In this document: piece after piece, positions 60,798 through 64,000 of the stretch
How the letters are laid out: each line of letters begins with the position of its first letter
Numbering within the stretch: position 1 is the stretch's first letter
Assembly (NCBI GenBank): GCA_015227615.1
Contig: JAALGZ010000018.1
Location: 646,152 to 710,151, forward strand
Direction: 5' to 3'
DNA from: Labyrinthula sp. Ha
Taxonomy: Eukaryota; Sar; Bigyra; Labyrinthulida; Labyrinthulaceae
Length of the DNA: 64,000 bases
Position numbers and translations under genes: made by a program
The notes under the pieces: generated by a model
Seen by the model: only the letters and a program-made list of their open reading frames with translations
What the model was told of the DNA's origin: nothing
Databases searched by the model: none

Positions 60798-63700
60798 AAA
60801 CCTTAATTTAAATGTTAAAACTCTTAAGAAAATTGTTATGACCTGTTATACTGATACTAGGGGTAGTTCTAAGTTTTGTATAAATGGCTGATGTAAAAAA
60901 ACCTAGTGGACCCACTAAGACAGTTGTATATGCACAAATGTCGTTCTTTTTTAAAAAGAATCATTTTCTGCAGAACAATGCATCTACAACCACCATATTG
61001 AAATGAAAAAATGAAAATTATTTTAGAAAACATATTCTACGTCAGAATATTTATATGAAACCGGTTTTGTGAAAAAATGAATCAATAACGAACAAATTTC
61101 CCCCATTTTCCTCCTTGAAAATCGATCTGGCTGGTTTCTAGTAAGTAATAAACCTTAATTTAAATGTTAAAACTCTTGATATAATTGTTATGACCTATTA
61201 TACTGATACTAGGGGTAGTTTTAAGTTTTATATAAAAGTCTGATGTAAAAAGACCTAGTGGACCCACTAAGACAGTTGTATATGCACAAATGTCGTTCTT
61301 TTTTAAAAAGAATCATTTTCTGCAGAACCACGTATCTACAACCACCATATTGAAATGAAAAAATGAAAATTATTTTAGAAAAAATATTCTACGTCAGAAT
61401 ATTTATATGAAACCAGTTTTGTGAAAAAATGAATCAATAACGAACAAATTTCCCCCATTTTCCTCCTTGAAAATCGATCTGGCTGGTTTCTAGCAAGTAA
61501 TAAACCTTAATTTAAATGTTAAAACTCTTGATATAATTGTTATGACCTATTATACTGATACTAGGGGTAGTTTTAAGTTTTATATAAAAGTCTGATGTAA
61601 AAAAACCTACTGGACCCACTAAGACAGTTGTATATGCACAAATGTCGTTCTTTTTTAAAAAGAATCATTTTCTGCAGAACCACGTATCTACAACCACCAT
61701 ATTGAAATGAAAAAATGAAAATTATTTTAGAAAACATATTCTACGTCAGAATATTTATATGAAACCGGTTTTGTGAAAAAATGAATCAATAACGAACAAA
61801 TTTCCCCCATTTTCCTCCTTGAAAATCGATCTGGCTGGTTTCTAGTAAGTAATAAACCTTAATTTAAATGTTAAAACTCTTGATATAATTGTTATGACCT
61901 ATTATACTGATACTAGGGGTAGTTTTAAGTTTTATATAAAAGTCTGATGTAAAAAGACCTAGTGGACCCACTAAGACAGTTGTATATGCACAAATGTCGT
62001 TCTTTTTTAAAAAGAATCATTTTCTGCAGAACCACGTATCTACAACCACCATATTGAAATGAAAAAATGAAAATTATTTTAGAAAACATATTCTACGTCA
62101 GAATATTTATATGAAACCGGTTTTGTGAAAAAATGAATCAATAACGAACAAATTTCCCCCATTTTCCTCCTTGAAAATCGATCTGGCTGGTTTCTAGTAA
62201 GTAAGAAACCTTAATTTAAATGTTAAAACTCTTAAAAAAATTGTTATGACCTATTATACTGATACTAGGGGTAGTTTTAAGTTTTGTATAAAAGTCTGAT
62301 GTAAAAAAACCTACTGGACCCACTAAGACAGTTGTATATGCACAAATGTCGTTCTTTTGTAAAAAGAATCATTTTTTGCAGAACAATGCATCTACAACCA
62401 CCATATTGAAATGAAAAAATGAAAATTATTTTAGAAAAGATATTCTACGTCAGAATATTTATATGAAACCGGTTTTGTGAAAAAATGAATCAATAACGAA
62501 CAAATTTCCCCCATTTTCCTCCTTGAAAATCGATCTGGCTGGTTTCTAGCAAGTAATAAACCTTAATTTAAATGTTAAAACTCTTAAAAAATTGTTATGA
62601 CCTATTATACTGATACTAGGGGTAGTTTTAAGTTTTATATAAAAGTCTGATGTAAAAAAACCTACTGGACCCACTAAGACAGTTGTATATGCACAAATGT
62701 CGTTCTTTTGTAAAAAGAATCATTTTTTGCAGAACAATGCATCTACAACCACCATATTGAAATGAAAAAATGAAAATTATTTTAGAAAAGATATTCTACG
62801 TCAGAATACTTATATGAAACCGGTTTTGTGAAAAAATGAATCAATAACGAACAAATTTCCCCCATTTTCCTCCTTGAAAATCGATCTGGCTGGTTTCTAG
62901 CAAGTAATAAACCTTAATTTAAATGTTAAAACTCTTAAAAAATTGTTATGACCTATTATACTGATACTAGGGTTAGTTTTAAGTTTTATATAAAAGTCTG
63001 ATGTAAAAAGACCTAGTGGACCCACTAAGACAGTTGTATATGCACAAATGTCGTTCTTTTTTAAAAAGAATCATTTTCTGCAGAACCACGTATCTACAAC
63101 CACCATATTGAAATGAAAAAATGAAAATTATTTTAGAAAAAATATTCTACGTCAGAATATTTATATGAAACCGGTTTTGTGAAAAAATGAATCAATAACG
63201 AACAAATTTCCCCCATTTTCCTCCTTGAAAATCGATCTGGCTGGTTTCTAGTAAGTAAGAAACCTTAATTTAAATGTTAAAACTCTTAAAAAAAATTGTT
63301 ATGACCTATTATACTGATACTAGGGGTAGTCGTAAGTTTTTTATATAAAAGTCTGATGTAAAAAGACCTAGTGGACCCACTAAGACAGTTGTATATGCAC
63401 AAATGTCGTTCTTTTTTAAAAAGAATCATTTTCTGCAGAACCACGTATCTACAACCACCATATTGAAATGAAAAAATAAAAATTACTTTAGAAAAGATAT
63501 TCTACGTCAGAATATTTATATGAAACCGGTTTTGTGAAAAAATGAATCAATAACGAACAAATTTCCCCCATTTTCCTCCTTGAAAATCGATCTGGCTGGT
63601 TTCTAGTAAGTAAGAAACCTTAATTTAAATGTTAAAACTCTTAAAAAAATTGTTATGACCTATTATACTGATACTAGGGGTAGTTTTAAGTTTTATATAA

Positions 63701-64000
63701 AAGTCTGATGTAAAAAAACCTACTGGACCCACTAAGACAGTTGTATATGCACAAATGTCGTTCTTTTTTAAAAAGAATCATTTTCTGCAGAACCACGTAT
63801 CTACAACCACCATATTGAAATGAAAAAATAAAAATTACTTTAGAAAAGATATTCTACGTCAGAATATTTATATGAAACCGGTTTTGTGAAAAAATGAATC
63901 AATAACGAACAAATTTCCCCCATTTTCCTCCTTGAAAATCGATCTGGCTGGTTTCTAGTAAGTAAGAAACCTTAATTTAAATGTTAAAACTCTTAAAAAA
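60798..64000. repeat. 352-bp tandem satellite array
   Basis: Head-to-tail copies start at AAACCTTAATTTAAATGTTA at about 60798, 61150, 61502, 61854, 62206, 62558, 62909, 63260 and 63615; a tenth begins at 63967 and is cut by the window end. Spacing is 351-355 bp, mostly 352, and copies are nearly identical, with the first copy most diverged. Each unit contains three conserved dyads: ATATTCT/AGAATAT around ACGTC (61032-61050 in copy 1), TTCTTTTT/AAAAAGAA (60944-60960 in copy 1), and TAGTGG/CCACTA around AC, which is broken in copies reading TACTGG. No coding frame runs through the unit. A centromeric or subtelomeric satellite is possible; 352 bp is about two nucleosome lengths. Confidence 0.95.

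Noticed and set aside
60709-60891. 60-codon frame at the satellite boundary
   Set aside because: It runs from unique DNA into the first satellite copy and is not preserved in the other copies.
60798-64000. CRISPR array or telomere repeat as explanation for the tandem repeat
   Set aside because: The repeated unit is about 352 bp with no unique spacers, and it does not consist of short telomeric motifs.

Overview
The window is nuclear DNA from a unicellular eukaryote with an AT-rich genome and the standard genetic code: TAA, TAG and TGA all end genes and none occurs inside the confident reading frames. The evidence is nine spliceosomal introns and typical eukaryotic genes (DCP1, TSG101, 3R-MYB, mitoribosomal mS23, a ZIP11-type zinc transporter, a one-chain mitochondrial transhydrogenase). 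No photosynthesis gene is seen. A Pro/Thr/Ser-rich surface protein with SPT-type repeats and a protein built of short FY...L..KYG-like helical repeats fit a stramenopile or related heterotrophic protist. That placement is an inference from remembered gene types, not a measurement.

Layout. Genes lie in tight islands separated by long stretches with no gene. 1-2528: no gene. 2529-3836: a basic repeat protein (minus). 3837-7951: no gene. 7952-12283: a five-gene island holding a small membrane protein (minus), DCP1 (plus), a secreted coiled-coil protein (plus), TSG101/VPS23 (minus; its stop codon overlaps the previous gene's) and a TPR-villin headpiece protein (plus). 12284-23880: an 11.6 kb desert. 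23881-26167: bubblegum-type long-chain acyl-CoA synthetase (plus). 26168-32240: desert. 32241-37325: NAD(P) transhydrogenase (plus), acyl-CoA thioesterase II (minus) and a type I membrane protein (minus). 37326-42199: desert with one possible gene relic. 42200-43540: 3R-MYB (minus). 43541-52701: desert. 52702-58647: PTS-rich type I membrane protein (plus), six-pass membrane protein (plus), mS23 (minus) and ZIP11 (minus). 58668-60797: non-coding, with a palindrome cluster just upstream of ZIP11. 60798-64000: a 352-bp tandem satellite that runs off the end of the window.

Introns were found by joining reading frames and by restoring conserved protein motifs. They are only 28-33 nt long, all start GTA and all end AG. 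Joining them recovers the DCP1 N-terminus, the complete mS23, all of ZIP11, the acyl-CoA synthetase core and the signal peptide of the PTS-rich protein; none of these is complete in a single frame.

The genes do not form one pathway. Themes are mRNA decapping (DCP1), endosomal sorting (TSG101), fatty acyl-CoA formation and hydrolysis (acyl-CoA synthetase, thioesterase II), mitochondrial function (transhydrogenase, mS23), metal transport (ZIP11), transcription (3R-MYB) and several lineage-specific membrane or secreted proteins. The points most worth a second look are the islands of near-zero spacing with ~30-nt introns set in multi-kb deserts, the TPR-villin headpiece fusion, the satellite with conserved internal dyads, and the AACGTT palindromes upstream of ZIP11.
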